From: Streptomyces rubradiris | GTDB lineage: Bacteria; Actinomycetota; Actinomycetes; Streptomycetales; Streptomycetaceae | Assembly: GCF_016860525.1 (NCBI RefSeq) | Contig: NZ_BNEA01000015.1 | Location: 1,860,001 to 1,924,000, forward strand | Length of the DNA stretch: 64,000 nt | Reading direction: 5' to 3' | Shown here: piece after piece, positions 17,276 to 24,762 of the stretch | Layout of the letters: every line of letters begins with the position of its first letter | How positions within the stretch are numbered: the first letter of the stretch is position 1 | Made by a program: the position numbers and the translations under genes | The notes under the pieces: generated by a model | Database searches by the model: none | What the model was told of the DNA's origin: nothing | Seen by the model: only the letters and a program-made list of their open reading frames with translations

Positions 17276-18346
17276 ATGGTCGAGGACCTGCTGGTGGCCG
17301 TCGCGGCGGCGGGCTCCGCCGGTGTCGTGTATCTGGCGGCGGCGGTTCGGGTGATCAAGCAGTACGAACGCGGGGTGCTGTTCCGGCTCGGCCGGGTCAG
17401 CGGGGGCGTACGGCCGCCGGGCCTGAACCTGGTCATTCCCTTCGTGGACCGGCTGCAGAAGGTCAACATGCAGATCGTGACGCTGCCGGTGCCGGCCCAG
17501 GAGGGCATCACCCGGGACAACGTCACCGTCCGGGTGGACGCGGTCGTCTACTTCCGGGTGGTCGACGCGACGAGCGCCCTGGTGAAGGTCGAGGACTACA
17601 AGTTCGCGGTGTCGCAGATGGCGCAGACGTCCCTGCGGTCGATCATCGGCAAGAGCGACCTGGACGACCTGCTCTCCGACCGCGAGAAGCTCAACCAGGG
17701 CCTGGAGCTGATGATCGACAGCCCGGCGGTGGGCTGGGGCATCCAGGTCGACCGGGTGGAGATCAAGGACGTGTCCCTGCCGGACACGATGAAGCGGTCG
17801 ATGGCCCGCCAGGCCGAGGCGGACCGGGAGCGCCGGGCCCGGATCATCAACGCCGACGCCGAGCTCCAGGCCTCGAAGAAGCTCGCCGAGGCCGCCCAGC
17901 AGATGGCGGAGACGCCGACCGCGCTCCAGCTGCGGCTGCTGCAGACGGTGATGGCGGTGGCGGCCGAGAAGAACTCCACGCTGGTGCTGCCGATCCCGGT
18001 GGAACTGCTGCACTTCCTGGAACGCGGCGGCCGGCCCGCCCCACCGGACCAGGACCGCGGTCCCGCGCCCCGGCACACCGACGGCGGACCGCAGGAGCGA
18101 ACCGACGCCGGATCGCGGCACACCGACGGCACCTCTCGGCTTCCGGCGACCGACACCGGCGGCCCGCCACAGGTCCCTGTGACCGACACCGGCGGCCCAC
18201 CGCAGGACCCTGTGACCGACACCGGCGGCCCACCGCAGGACCCTGTGACCGACACCGGCGGCCCACCGCAGGACCCTGTCATCGACACCGGCGGCCCGCC
18301 ACAGACCCCCTTGACCAGCACCGACAGCACGCCGCAGGTCACGTGA
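17276..18346 (+). CDS. SPFH/band 7 (slipin-like) membrane protein with repeat tail
   Basis: A 356-residue SPFH protein. An N-terminal membrane segment is at about residues 2-22, followed by the stomatin core YERGVLFRLGRVSGGVRPPGLNLVIPFVDRLQKVNMQIVTLPVPAQEGITRDNVTVRVDAVVYFRV and the coiled-coil-forming RQAEADRERRARIINADAELQASKKLAEAAQQM. Slipins form oligomeric scaffolds in the membrane and often partner NfeD proteases; no NfeD gene is adjacent. The last 90 residues are low complexity, and the final 65 are six copies of an 11-residue unit (TDTGGPPQDPV) from a 33-nt tandem repeat. The tail is absent from typical slipins. Confidence 0.93.
   Translation: MVEDLLVAVAAAGSAGVVYLAAAVRVIKQYERGVLFRLGRVSGGVRPPGLNLVIPFVDRLQKVNMQIVTLPVPAQEGITRDNVTVRVDAVVYFRVVDATSALVKVEDYKFAVSQMAQTSLRSIIGKSDLDDLLSDREKLNQGLELMIDSPAVGWGIQVDRVEIKDVSLPDTMKRSMARQAEADRERRARIINADAELQASKKLAEAAQQMAETPTALQLRLLQTVMAVAAEKNSTLVLPIPVELLHFLERGGRPAPPDQDRGPAPRHTDGGPQERTDAGSRHTDGTSRLPATDTGGPPQVPVTDTGGPPQDPVTDTGGPPQDPVTDTGGPPQDPVIDTGGPPQTPLTSTDSTPQVT
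18149..18346 (+). repeat. 33-nt tandem repeat encoding the SPFH C-terminal tail
   Basis: Five full 33-nt units (18149, 18182, 18215, 18248, 18281) and one diverged unit (18314-18343) end the SPFH gene. Units 2 and 3 are identical, unit 4 differs only at its end, and units 1 and 5 differ at several sites. Being a multiple of 3, changes in copy number keep the frame. Predicted peptide unit TDTGGPPQDPV, proline- and glycine-rich. Confidence 0.95.
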
Positions 18347-18402
18347 CCGCCGACCGGCCCCGCCTCTGATGTGAGCCCGGACGGCCGGGGTACTCGGCGG
18401 GC

Positions 18403-19926
18403 ATGCGTGAGCAGCGGAAGGTCACCGATTCGTACTGGTTGCACACCGCTCCCGGGCCGGGCCACCCCGCCCTGGACGCGGATCTCGACGTGGACGTGGC
18501 CGTCGTCGGCGCGGGCATCGCCGGGCTGAGCACCGCCCACGCGCTGGCCCGGGCCGGGCGTCGCGTGGCGGTGCTGGAGGCCGGGCGGGCGGTGGCCGGG
18601 GTCACCGGCTACACCACCGCCAAGCTGACCGCCCAGCACACCCTGGTCTACGACCGGCTGCGGCGCACCCGGGGCCCGGACGGCGCCCGGCTGTACGCCC
18701 GCTCGCAGTCGGAGGCGATCGAGCACGCGGCGGCGCTGGTCGCGGAGCTGGACATCGACTGCGAGTGGGAGACCCGGGACGCCTACACCTATGTCCGGGA
18801 CCCGTCGCGGGTGGCCGAGGTGCGAGCGGAGGCGGACGCCGCCCGGCAGGCGGGGCTGTCGGCGTCGTTCACCACGGAGACCGGCCTGCCGTTCCCGGTG
18901 GCGGGCGCGGTGCGGGTGACCGGGCAGGCGCAGTTCCATCCGGTCAAGTACCTGCGGGCGCTCACCGCCGATCTGCTGCGGCTCGGCGGCCGGGTGTACG
19001 AGCACACGCGGGTGACCGCGCTGGCGGAGGGCGAGCCGTGCCGGCTGACCACCGAGGCGGGCCCCGTGGTGACCGCCCGGGACGTGGTGATCGCCACCCA
19101 CTACCCGGTGTTCGACCGGGCGCTGCTGTTCGCCCGGCTCTCCCCGCGCCGGGAGCTGGTCGTGGCCGGGCCGCTGGGCGACGGCCCGGATCCGGACGGC
19201 ATGTACATCACCCCGGAGGAGAACACCCGCTCGGTGCGCACCGCCCCCTACGGCCCGGACGGACGGCGGCTGCTCGTGGTCACCGGGGAGCACTTCACGC
19301 CCGGCACCGGCGACCCGCAGGCCGGGTTCGACCGGCTCGCCGCCTGGGCGGAGAAGCATTTTCCCGGGGTGAGCCTGGACCACGCCTGGGCCACCCAGGA
19401 CAACGAGTCCACCGACACCGTCCCGCTGGTCGGCCCGTTCCACCCGGCCGCCCGGCACACCTATGTCGCCACCGGCTTCGGCGGCTGGGGCCTGAGCAAC
19501 GGAATCATGGCCGGGCTGCTGCTCACCGCGCTGATCACCGGCCGGGACTGCCTGTGGCGGGAGCTGTACGACCCGCGCCGGCTGAAGTCGGTGGTCCGCG
19601 AGGCGCCGTCGCTGCTGAAGACGCAGGCGGAGGTGGCCCGGCACTTCGTCGGCGACCGGCTGAAGGCGCCGGGCTCGGTGGCGGACCTGGCGCCCGGCGA
19701 CGGCACGCTGGTCCGTTCCGGCGGCGAGCGGCTCGCCGTGCACCGCGACGAGGAGGGCGCCCTGCACGCGGTGTCCGCCCGCTGCACCCACCTCGGCTGT
19801 CTGGTCTCCTTCAACCGCGCCGAGCGCGCCTGGGAGTGCCCCTGCCATGGCTCGCGGTTCGCGGTGGACGGTTCGGTGCTCCAGGGCCCGGCGGTCAAGC
19901 CGCTGGAACGGCGGGAGCTGGACTGA
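18403..19926 (+). CDS. FAD-dependent oxidoreductase with C-terminal Rieske [2Fe-2S] domain
   Basis: A 507-residue two-domain protein. The DAO-type FAD domain opens with VAVVGAGIAGLSTAHALARAG (GxGxxG at residues 36-41) and holds VTGYTTAKLTAQH and TGFGGWGLSNG. The Rieske domain at about 420-507 supplies Cys461 and His463 (CTH) and Cys479 and His482 (CPCH) as cluster ligands; Cys466 and Cys481 could form the stabilising disulfide of bc1-type Rieske proteins. Such fusions occur widely in bacteria as glycine/D-amino-acid-oxidase-like proteins of unknown substrate. It has a hairpin directly after the stop and stands alone. Confidence 0.93.
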   Translation: MREQRKVTDSYWLHTAPGPGHPALDADLDVDVAVVGAGIAGLSTAHALARAGRRVAVLEAGRAVAGVTGYTTAKLTAQHTLVYDRLRRTRGPDGARLYARSQSEAIEHAAALVAELDIDCEWETRDAYTYVRDPSRVAEVRAEADAARQAGLSASFTTETGLPFPVAGAVRVTGQAQFHPVKYLRALTADLLRLGGRVYEHTRVTALAEGEPCRLTTEAGPVVTARDVVIATHYPVFDRALLFARLSPRRELVVAGPLGDGPDPDGMYITPEENTRSVRTAPYGPDGRRLLVVTGEHFTPGTGDPQAGFDRLAAWAEKHFPGVSLDHAWATQDNESTDTVPLVGPFHPAARHTYVATGFGGWGLSNGIMAGLLLTALITGRDCLWRELYDPRRLKSVVREAPSLLKTQAEVARHFVGDRLKAPGSVADLAPGDGTLVRSGGERLAVHRDEEGALHAVSARCTHLGCLVSFNRAERAWECPCHGSRFAVDGSVLQGPAVKPLERRELD

Positions 19927-19948
19927 CCGGCGGGAGGCGGCCCGCCGG
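19927..19948. terminator. Hairpin after the FAD-Rieske gene
   Basis: CCGGCGGG and CCCGCCGG are perfect 8-bp arms around a 6-nt loop, starting at the base after the TGA. Likely terminator; no T-tract. Confidence 0.6.
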
Positions 19949-19972
19949 GCGGGTGAGACCACTGCGACGCGA

Positions 19973-20002
19973 ACACATATATACATATAAACGGACAATA
20001 AG
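19973..20002 (+). promoter_or_regulatory. AT-rich tract upstream of the deacetylase gene
   Basis: Thirty bases (containing ACATATATACATATAAACGG) with about 70% A+T in a region otherwise above 70% G+C, ending 16 bp before the next start codon. Such tracts often mark promoters or nucleoid-protein (Lsr2-type) binding. No clear -35/-10 pair is assigned. Confidence 0.4.
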
Positions 20003-20017
20003 CCTTACCTTCGTGGG

Positions 20018-20854
20018 GTGATCCCACCAGCACGTCGACTCACCGCCCTCTGCCTCCTCGGCGCGGCGCTCACCGCCTGCGGCACCACGGAACAGGAGCA
20101 CCCCGCCGCCCCCGCCTCCCGCTCCCCCGCGCCCTCCCGTACGCCGGTGCTCGCGCCTGGCCCCGGCGGGCTGACCCCCGTCTTCGAGCACGGCCCGCGC
20201 ACCCGGGGCAAGACGGTCGCGCTCACCTTCGACGCCGACATGACCGCCGACCAGGGGCCCCGCGCTGCCTCCGGCGAGCGCTTCGACAACCCGGGACTGA
20301 TCCGGGCGCTGCGCGAACTGAAGGTGCCGGCGACGGTCTTCATGACCGGAAGCTGGGCCGAGCAGTACCCGGCCGAGGCCCGCGACCTGGGCCGCGACCC
20401 GCGCTTCGAGGTGGCCAACCACTCCTGGAGCCACTACGCCTTCACCGCCGACTGCTACGGCCTGCCGACCGTGGACGCCGCCGGGATGCGGGCGGACGTC
20501 GAGCGGGCGTACGCCTCCCTGCGCGCGGCCGGCGTGCCGCACCCCATGCCGTACTTCCGCTTCCCCGGCGGCTGTTACGACCAGCAGGCGCTGCGCGCGC
20601 TCAGCGGGCTCGGGGTGACCGCCGTGCAGTGGGACGTGGTCAGCGGTGACGCGTTCGCCACGGACGCCGACGCGGTGGCCCGGCAGGTGCTCGACGGGGT
20701 GCGGCCGGGCTCGGTGGTCGTCCTGCACTGCACCCGCAGCGCCGCCCCGACCACCGAGCAGGTGGTGCGTACGGTCGTACCGGAGCTGCGCGGGCGCGGC
20801 TACCGGTTCGTGAAGGTCTCCGAGCTGATCGGCGAGACCGGCACCGGCCGTTGA
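20018..20854 (+). CDS. Polysaccharide deacetylase (NodB-domain) lipoprotein
   Basis: A 278-residue exported carbohydrate esterase. The signal peptide ends at the lipobox ALTAC (Cys21), so it is membrane-anchored outside the cell. After a Pro/Ser-rich linker, the NodB domain starts at about residue 60: motif 1 ALTFDADMT supplies the catalytic and metal Asp, motif 2 NHSWSHYA the metal His pair, motif 3 YFRFPGGCYDQQ and motif 5 VVLHC the remainder. It removes acetyl groups from peptidoglycan, chitin-like or other polysaccharides. The GTG at 20018 gives a perfect signal sequence but has only a weak ribosome site (TGGGG). Confidence 0.93.
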   Translation: MIPPARRLTALCLLGAALTACGTTEQEHPAAPASRSPAPSRTPVLAPGPGGLTPVFEHGPRTRGKTVALTFDADMTADQGPRAASGERFDNPGLIRALRELKVPATVFMTGSWAEQYPAEARDLGRDPRFEVANHSWSHYAFTADCYGLPTVDAAGMRADVERAYASLRAAGVPHPMPYFRFPGGCYDQQALRALSGLGVTAVQWDVVSGDAFATDADAVARQVLDGVRPGSVVVLHCTRSAAPTTEQVVRTVVPELRGRGYRFVKVSELIGETGTGR

Positions 20855-20889
20855 CCCACGCCCGACAACCGCCGTCCTACGCTGAAGGC

Positions 20890-21072
20890 ATGAGCGACGA
20901 GGACTACTGCACCATCGCCGAGGCGGTACGGCCGCCCAAGGCCGACGGCCCGCCGTACGCGGACTGTGTGCTGTGCCGGGAGCCGACCGAGTACCCGGAG
21001 TCGTACAAGGGCATCACGCTGTGCCCGGTGTGCGAGTGGCAGGAGGCCCAGCGCACCGCCTGCTCAGGGTGA
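20890..21072 (+). CDS. Small zinc-ribbon protein
   Basis: A 60-residue protein with Cys26-x-x-Cys29 (CVLC) and Cys45-x-x-Cys48 (CPVC), spaced as a treble-clef or zinc-ribbon knuckle. The start MSDEDYCTIAEAVRPPK follows AAGG. It has no signal peptide. Small zinc-ribbon proteins of this kind often act in nucleic-acid or protein contact, but no function can be named. Its last 9 bp overlap the end of the convergent ABC permease gene. Confidence 0.78.
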   Translation: MSDEDYCTIAEAVRPPKADGPPYADCVLCREPTEYPESYKGITLCPVCEWQEAQRTACSG

Positions 21073-21735
21073 CCGGCGGCCGGTGAGCCAGGCCGCGGCG
21101 GCACAGGCGGCTGCCGCGAGCAGGGCCGCGCCCGCCAGCGGCGGCAGCGGCACCGGCGCCCGCCCGCTGTGCGAGCCGGTGACCAGACCGCTGACGGCGG
21201 CCCGCGCTGGAGAGCCGGAGGCGACCGCCGCGAGCAGCGCGCCGAGCAGCATCGCGGGCACCGCGCGCCCGGTGGAGCGCAGCACCGGCGGGCCGGTGAG
21301 CGCGCCGACGGCGGTGCCGAGCAGGGCGCAGACGAGCGCGGCCGGCAGCCCGGCGGCCAGCGCCCGCGTCGGCGGCACGCGCACCCGGTGGCCGGTGCTC
21401 GCGGGATCGCTGATCAGCGTCACCACCACGACGGCGGCCACGCCCAGCAGCGCGGCCGCGAGCAGCGCGGTCAGCAGGCAGGCGAGGTGCGCGCGGGCGG
21501 GGCCGCGCGCGGCGGCGACGCAGGCCCGGGCCGCGGGCGGCTCACCGGTGACGCAGATCCGTACCAGCCAGGCGGCCACCGGCAGCAGGGCGGCGGCGGT
21601 GTAGCCGAGCGAGTCCAGCACCGGCTGCCCGCCGCGCACGCCGACGGCCAGGAAGGCGGCGTAGAGGATCACCGGGGGCAGCCAGCGCTGGGAGCGCAGC
21701 AGCAGGTCGGCCTGGTAGCGCAGCAGGGCGGTCAT
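21064..21735 (-). CDS. ABC transporter membrane protein (ABC-2-like)
   Basis: A 223-residue membrane protein with about six hydrophobic segments rich in Ala and Leu. Regions ILYAAFLAVGV, YTAAALLPVAAWLV and LLTALLAAALLGVAAVVVVTLI are clear helices. Its ATG overlaps the stop of the ATPase gene (ATGA), which identifies it as that ATPase's membrane partner. No substrate can be told. It converges with the zinc-ribbon gene and overlaps it by 9 bp. Confidence 0.82.
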   Translation of the reverse strand: MTALLRYQADLLLRSQRWLPPVILYAAFLAVGVRGGQPVLDSLGYTAAALLPVAAWLVRICVTGEPPAARACVAAARGPARAHLACLLTALLAAALLGVAAVVVVTLISDPASTGHRVRVPPTRALAAGLPAALVCALLGTAVGALTGPPVLRSTGRAVPAMLLGALLAAVASGSPARAAVSGLVTGSHSGRAPVPLPPLAGAALLAAAACAAAAWLTGRRSP

Positions 21736-22625
21736 GGGCGGCTTCCGGGGTCGGGGGGCGGGGCGTCGGCGGGTTCGACGCGCACCACGTGCCAGGGCGG
21801 GCGGGCCGTGAGCAGGGCGCGCAGGACGAGGTCGGAGTGGGACGCGGGGACGGTGAGGCGGTGACCGCCGGGAGCCGTCTCCGCCACGGCGACGGCGGCC
21901 CGTACCACCTCCGGGGGCAGCCGCCCGCCCGGCGGGCCCTGCACGGCGACGACGGTGACCGGCCCGTCCACCGCCGGGCCCACGCTTCCGGTACGGCTCC
22001 GCAGACCGCCGTCGGCCACGGTGTACGTCGCGTCCGGCGCCCCGGCGAGCCGGCGCGGGTCGTGGTCCACGAACACCACCGCGCCCCCGGCTGCCGTGCG
22101 CTCGGCCACCGCCCGGTCCAGCTCGGCCCGCGCCGCACCGTCCAGCCCGGTCCACGCCTCGTCCAGCACCAGCAGCTCCGGGTCGCCGAGCAGGGCCTGG
22201 GCGACGGCGACCTTCTGGCTGCCGCCCTTGGACAGCCACGCCATCGGGGTACCGGCGTACGGGCCCGCGCCGAACCGCTCCAGCCAGGCGTGCGCGGCGC
22301 GGGCGGCGGCCTTGCGGCCGAGGCCGTGGAGGGTGCCGAGGTGGGTCAGATAGCCGACGGCCGTGAAGGGCAGGGCGGAGGGGAACCGCTCGGGCACGTA
22401 CGCCGTGCGCGGCCGGCCGGTGACACGGCCCTCGGAGGGCGCGTCGAGCCGGGCGAGCAGCCGCAGCAGCGTGGACTTCCCGCTGCCGTTCGCCCCCTCG
22501 ATCCGGACCAGGGCGCCGGGCGCGACGACGAGGTCCACCCCGCGCAACACCCAGGGCCCGCGCACACCGTAGCGACGGCCCACGGCGGTCAGACGCAGCT
22601 CACGGCCTCGATGCATGGAGGTCAT
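21732..22625 (-). CDS. ABC transporter ATP-binding protein
   Basis: A 297-residue exporter-type ATPase. Walker A is EGANGSGKSTLL near residue 43-54, the signature is degenerate (WLSKGGSQKVAVAQALL, so SKGGSQ in place of LSGGQ), Walker B LLVLDEAWTGLD, H-loop VFVDHDPRR. The odd signature and DEAWTGLD resemble the small CcmA-like or drug-exporter subgroup in Streptomyces. About 90 extra C-terminal residues follow the ATPase core. Starts at 22625 (MTSMHRG) and 22616 are both possible. Upstream frame extension to 23840 is a minisatellite artefact. Coupled to the membrane subunit downstream. Confidence 0.88.
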   Translation of the reverse strand: MTSMHRGRELRLTAVGRRYGVRGPWVLRGVDLVVAPGALVRIEGANGSGKSTLLRLLARLDAPSEGRVTGRPRTAYVPERFPSALPFTAVGYLTHLGTLHGLGRKAAARAAHAWLERFGAGPYAGTPMAWLSKGGSQKVAVAQALLGDPELLVLDEAWTGLDGAARAELDRAVAERTAAGGAVVFVDHDPRRLAGAPDATYTVADGGLRSRTGSVGPAVDGPVTVVAVQGPPGGRLPPEVVRAAVAVAETAPGGHRLTVPASHSDLVLRALLTARPPWHVVRVEPADAPPPDPGSRP

Positions 22626-22689
22626 TCTGTCCCGGCGGCCCCGACTGCGGTCACGGTTTCTCCGGCCGGGCTTCGGGCTGTGCCGGGAA

Positions 22690-22985
22690 CGGGGGTCGGC
22701 CGGGGACCGGGCTCCGCCAGGAGCCGGGGTCCGCCAGGAGCCGGGGCCCGCCGCAGACCAGGCTCCGCCGGGAACCGAGATGCGCCGGGGACCGGGCTCC
22801 GCCGGGGACTCCGCCGGGGACCGGGCTCCACCAGGAGCCGGGGTCCGCCAGGAGCCGGGGTCCGCCGGGAGCCGGGGTCCGCCGCAGACCAGGCTCCGCC
22901 GGGGACCGAGATGCGCCGGGGACCGGGCTCCGCTGGGGACCGGGCTCCGCCGGGGACTCCGCCGGGGACCGGGATGCGACGGGGG
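22690..22985. repeat. GC-rich minisatellite with an 18-bp degenerate unit
   Basis: About sixteen copies of an 18-bp unit (consensus near GGGGACCGGGCTCCGCCG) fill the gap between the ABC ATPase and the Pth2 gene. A longer block repeats: GCAGACCAGGCTCCGCCGGG begins at both 22753 and 22884. Since 18 is a multiple of 3, all six frames stay open and produce long spurious ORFs. There is no convincing start codon with ribosome site, and I take the stretch as non-coding, the shared upstream region of two divergent genes. Confidence 0.9.
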
Positions 22986-23030
22986 CCGCGCGTTGATCGG
23001 TGCGTCGGCGGGTTCGTAGGCTGGGCTCTC

Positions 23031-23759
23031 GTGAGCCATGATCCCGCCCCCGCCAGTGCCCGCCCGTTCCGCGCCGGGTCCGATCCCCGTGACGAGGCGC
23101 CGCAGTACGTGCTGCCGCTCGTCGTACGCATCGAGCGCGGAGCCCCGCCCGCCCGGACCGACGCGCTCCAGACGGCCGCCCGGGCCGTGCTCGTCCTGCT
23201 CTCCGACGAGCGGGCGCACGGCGACGGCGAGTGGGCCGAGGCGGTGCGCAACTGGGAGGACGCGCGGATCCGCAAGGTGGTCCGGCGGGCCCGGGGCGCC
23301 GAGTGGCGGCGGGCCGAGGCACTGCCCGGGATCACGCTGACCGGCAAGTCGGCCGAGGTCCGGGTCTTCCCGCCGATCCCGCTGGACGGCTGGCCCAAGG
23401 ACCTGGCGAAGCTCCAGGTGTCGGGCACCGAGCTGGACGACCCGGAGCCCCCCGTCGCCGCCGACCCGGCGCAGCCGGTGCTGTGGCTCAACCCGGACCT
23501 GGAGATGTCGGCGGGCAAGGCGATGGCCCAGGCCGGGCACGGCGCGCAGTTGGCCTGGTGGGCGCTGTCCGGCACGGAGCGCACCGCGTGGCGCGAGGCG
23601 GGCTTCCCGCTGGCCGTCCGCACCGCCGCCCCCGCCGACTGGTCCGGGCTGTCCTCCGCCGGACTCCCCCTGGTCCGCGACGCCGGCTACACGGAGATCG
23701 CACCGGGTTCCTGCACGGTGGTGGCGGACCATCCGGCGCTGCGGCGGCCGTCTGCGTAG
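23031..23759 (+). CDS. Peptidyl-tRNA hydrolase Pth2-domain protein
   Basis: A 242-residue protein. The C-terminal domain holds the Pth2 motif MSAGKAMAQAGHGAQLAWWAL (about residues 160-180) and AGYTEIAPGSCTVVADHP. The N-terminal 130 residues, with RNWEDARIRKVVRRARGAEWRRAEALPG, are an actinobacterial extension. Pth2 enzymes recycle peptidyl-tRNA; essential Pth in bacteria is of another family, so this may be an accessory activity. The GTG at 23031 gives the normal VSHDPAP start, directly after the minisatellite. Flanked on both sides by repeat arrays. Confidence 0.82.
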   Translation: MSHDPAPASARPFRAGSDPRDEAPQYVLPLVVRIERGAPPARTDALQTAARAVLVLLSDERAHGDGEWAEAVRNWEDARIRKVVRRARGAEWRRAEALPGITLTGKSAEVRVFPPIPLDGWPKDLAKLQVSGTELDDPEPPVAADPAQPVLWLNPDLEMSAGKAMAQAGHGAQLAWWALSGTERTAWREAGFPLAVRTAAPADWSGLSSAGLPLVRDAGYTEIAPGSCTVVADHPALRRPSA

Positions 23760-23859
23760 CTGATCGTCACCTGCTCCCCCGACCGGACGTCGACGCCGCG
23801 CCGAGCCGGTGTCCGAGCGGCCACGGTGCGGCGCGGACACGGCTCCCGGGCCCTCCCAG

Positions 23860-23931
23860 GACCAGGATCAGGGCGCGGGACCAGAATCAGGGCCCAGGAC
23901 CAGGATCAGGGCCCGGGAGCAGGCCCCGGGC
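23860..23931. repeat. 19-bp direct repeats next to the AfsA fragment
   Basis: Three near-identical 19-bp units, GACCAGGATCAGGGCGCGG and two variants, start at 23860, 23879 and 23898, with a fourth partial unit to 23931. The array ends about 13 bp before the point where AfsA homology stops. Confidence 0.85.
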
Positions 23932-24204
23932 AGCCCGTCGCGTCGGAACCTGGTACTCGGCGTGGGCGAGGAGGGCGCCGGTCCGGCGGACCGTCTCGGC
24001 CAGCAGCAGCGGGTCGAGGCGCCCTGCCACGGGTGTGAAGTAGGCATGGGCGCGGGGCCACTGCGCGGCGACGGTGAACGTGTCGGGGCCGTCCGCCCGC
24101 CAGCCGGTGAGGAAGACCTCGGCGACCGCTGCCCGGTAGACGTACTGGCGGGGCACGGTGGCGGCCAGAGCCGGCAGATCGGGCGACGGACGGAACAGGG
24201 GGGA
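23887..24204 (-). pseudogene. Truncated AfsA-type (gamma-butyrolactone synthase) fragment
   Basis: The peptide VPRQYVYRAAVAEVFLTGWR followed by TFTVAAQWPRAHAYFTPVAGR and DPLLLAETVRRTGALLAHAEY is the N-terminal hotdog domain of AfsA/ScbA, which joins a beta-ketoacyl chain to dihydroxyacetone phosphate in butyrolactone synthesis. Only about 71 of some 300 residues remain. Homology stops at about 23944, where the frame runs into 19-bp repeats and a Pro/Gly tail. Upstream the frame meets a stop near 24205, and the only start left is a GTG at 24156 without a ribosome site. I regard it as a relic. An operator-like palindrome lies about 95 bp upstream. Confidence 0.8.
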
Positions 24205-24300
24205 GCGTCACCTTGATCTTCCCTCGACCTTTGTCCTGACATCTATGTCCTGACAACGCAAGGGGTCCGGATCGCGGCAGGACCGGACCTGCCGCCAGTA

Positions 24301-24323
24301 ACATACAGACCGATCTGTCTGTA
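24301..24323. promoter_or_regulatory. Palindromic operator-like site 1 (upstream of AfsA fragment)
   Basis: An AT-rich inverted repeat centred on CAGACCGATCTGT (24306-24318), with ACAGA and TCTGT arms and further symmetry outside (9 of 10 outer pairs match). It is on the upstream side of the AfsA relic. It shares its 13-nt core exactly with the site at 24763-24792. Form fits a TetR-family operator; a butyrolactone-receptor element is one possibility. Confidence 0.6.
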
Positions 24324-24419
24324 CTTGAACAGGCATCTTGGAGTGCACTGGGGCCGCAGGAACGAGCGCTTCAGACCAGGCGACAGAGGAGCGCCAGGCC
24401 GGATCGGAGCACGACGTCC

Positions 24420-24600
24420 TGGCGCAGCGCCTCCGCGCCTCGTCGCGCAGGGCCCCAGCAGGTCCTGCTTGCCGGGAGAAGTGATGGCTGAGGGCGCCCC
24501 GGCTGACGCCCGCCCTGCGGCAGACACCCCTCATGCCGGCGTCGCCGGTTCGGTCCGCTTCGTACGCGGCCGCCGGCACCAGGGCGCTCCGGGTCCGGTG
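24420..24600 (-). pseudogene. Frameshifted TetR-family regulator fragment
   Basis: Reading down the minus strand, HRTRSALVPAAAYEADRTGD (24597 on) and MRGVCRRAGVSRGALSHHF form a TetR helix-turn-helix. At 24480 the frame breaks, and the expected continuation PGKQDLLG appears in another frame. Two residues expected before the MRGV helix are also missing. No ligand-binding domain follows. This is a decayed regulator, perhaps the former partner of the AfsA gene; assignment to the ArpA/ScbR subgroup is not secure. Confidence 0.65.
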
Positions 24601-24762
24601 GCCGCGACCCCGAGTCGGCCTGTCAATACGGGTCGGTCGGTTCGGAACGGCGGCGGTCAGTCCGCCCCCGGAGCCGCCAGGCCCGCCGCGCCACCAGTCG
24701 ATCGTCACCACAGGCATGGGGAGTTCGTTTCGTCTCCCGTCGCTCGCTGAGGTGGCCCGCCC

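Noticed and set aside
15617..18121. 834-residue open frame on the minus strand
   Set aside because: Antisense to carbonic anhydrase, SulP and SPFH genes; His/Arg/Gly/Gln-rich composition is the usual shadow of high-GC coding DNA, and no motif is found.
17596..19998. 800-residue minus-strand open frame
   Set aside because: Lies opposite the SPFH and FAD-Rieske genes, which have complete family motifs; no recognisable domain of its own.
21789..23030. Long plus-strand extension upstream of the Pth2-type gene
   Set aside because: The frame stays open because the 18-bp minisatellite is a multiple of 3; it is antisense to the ABC ATPase and lacks a ribosome site.
22626..23840. Upstream extension of the ABC ATPase through the repeats
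   Set aside because: Repeat-encoded Pro/Gly/Ser tract preceding a normal start at 22625; same multiple-of-3 artefact.
22690..23931. CRISPR array in the repeat regions
   Set aside because: Units are contiguous and degenerate with no unique spacers, and there are no cas genes.
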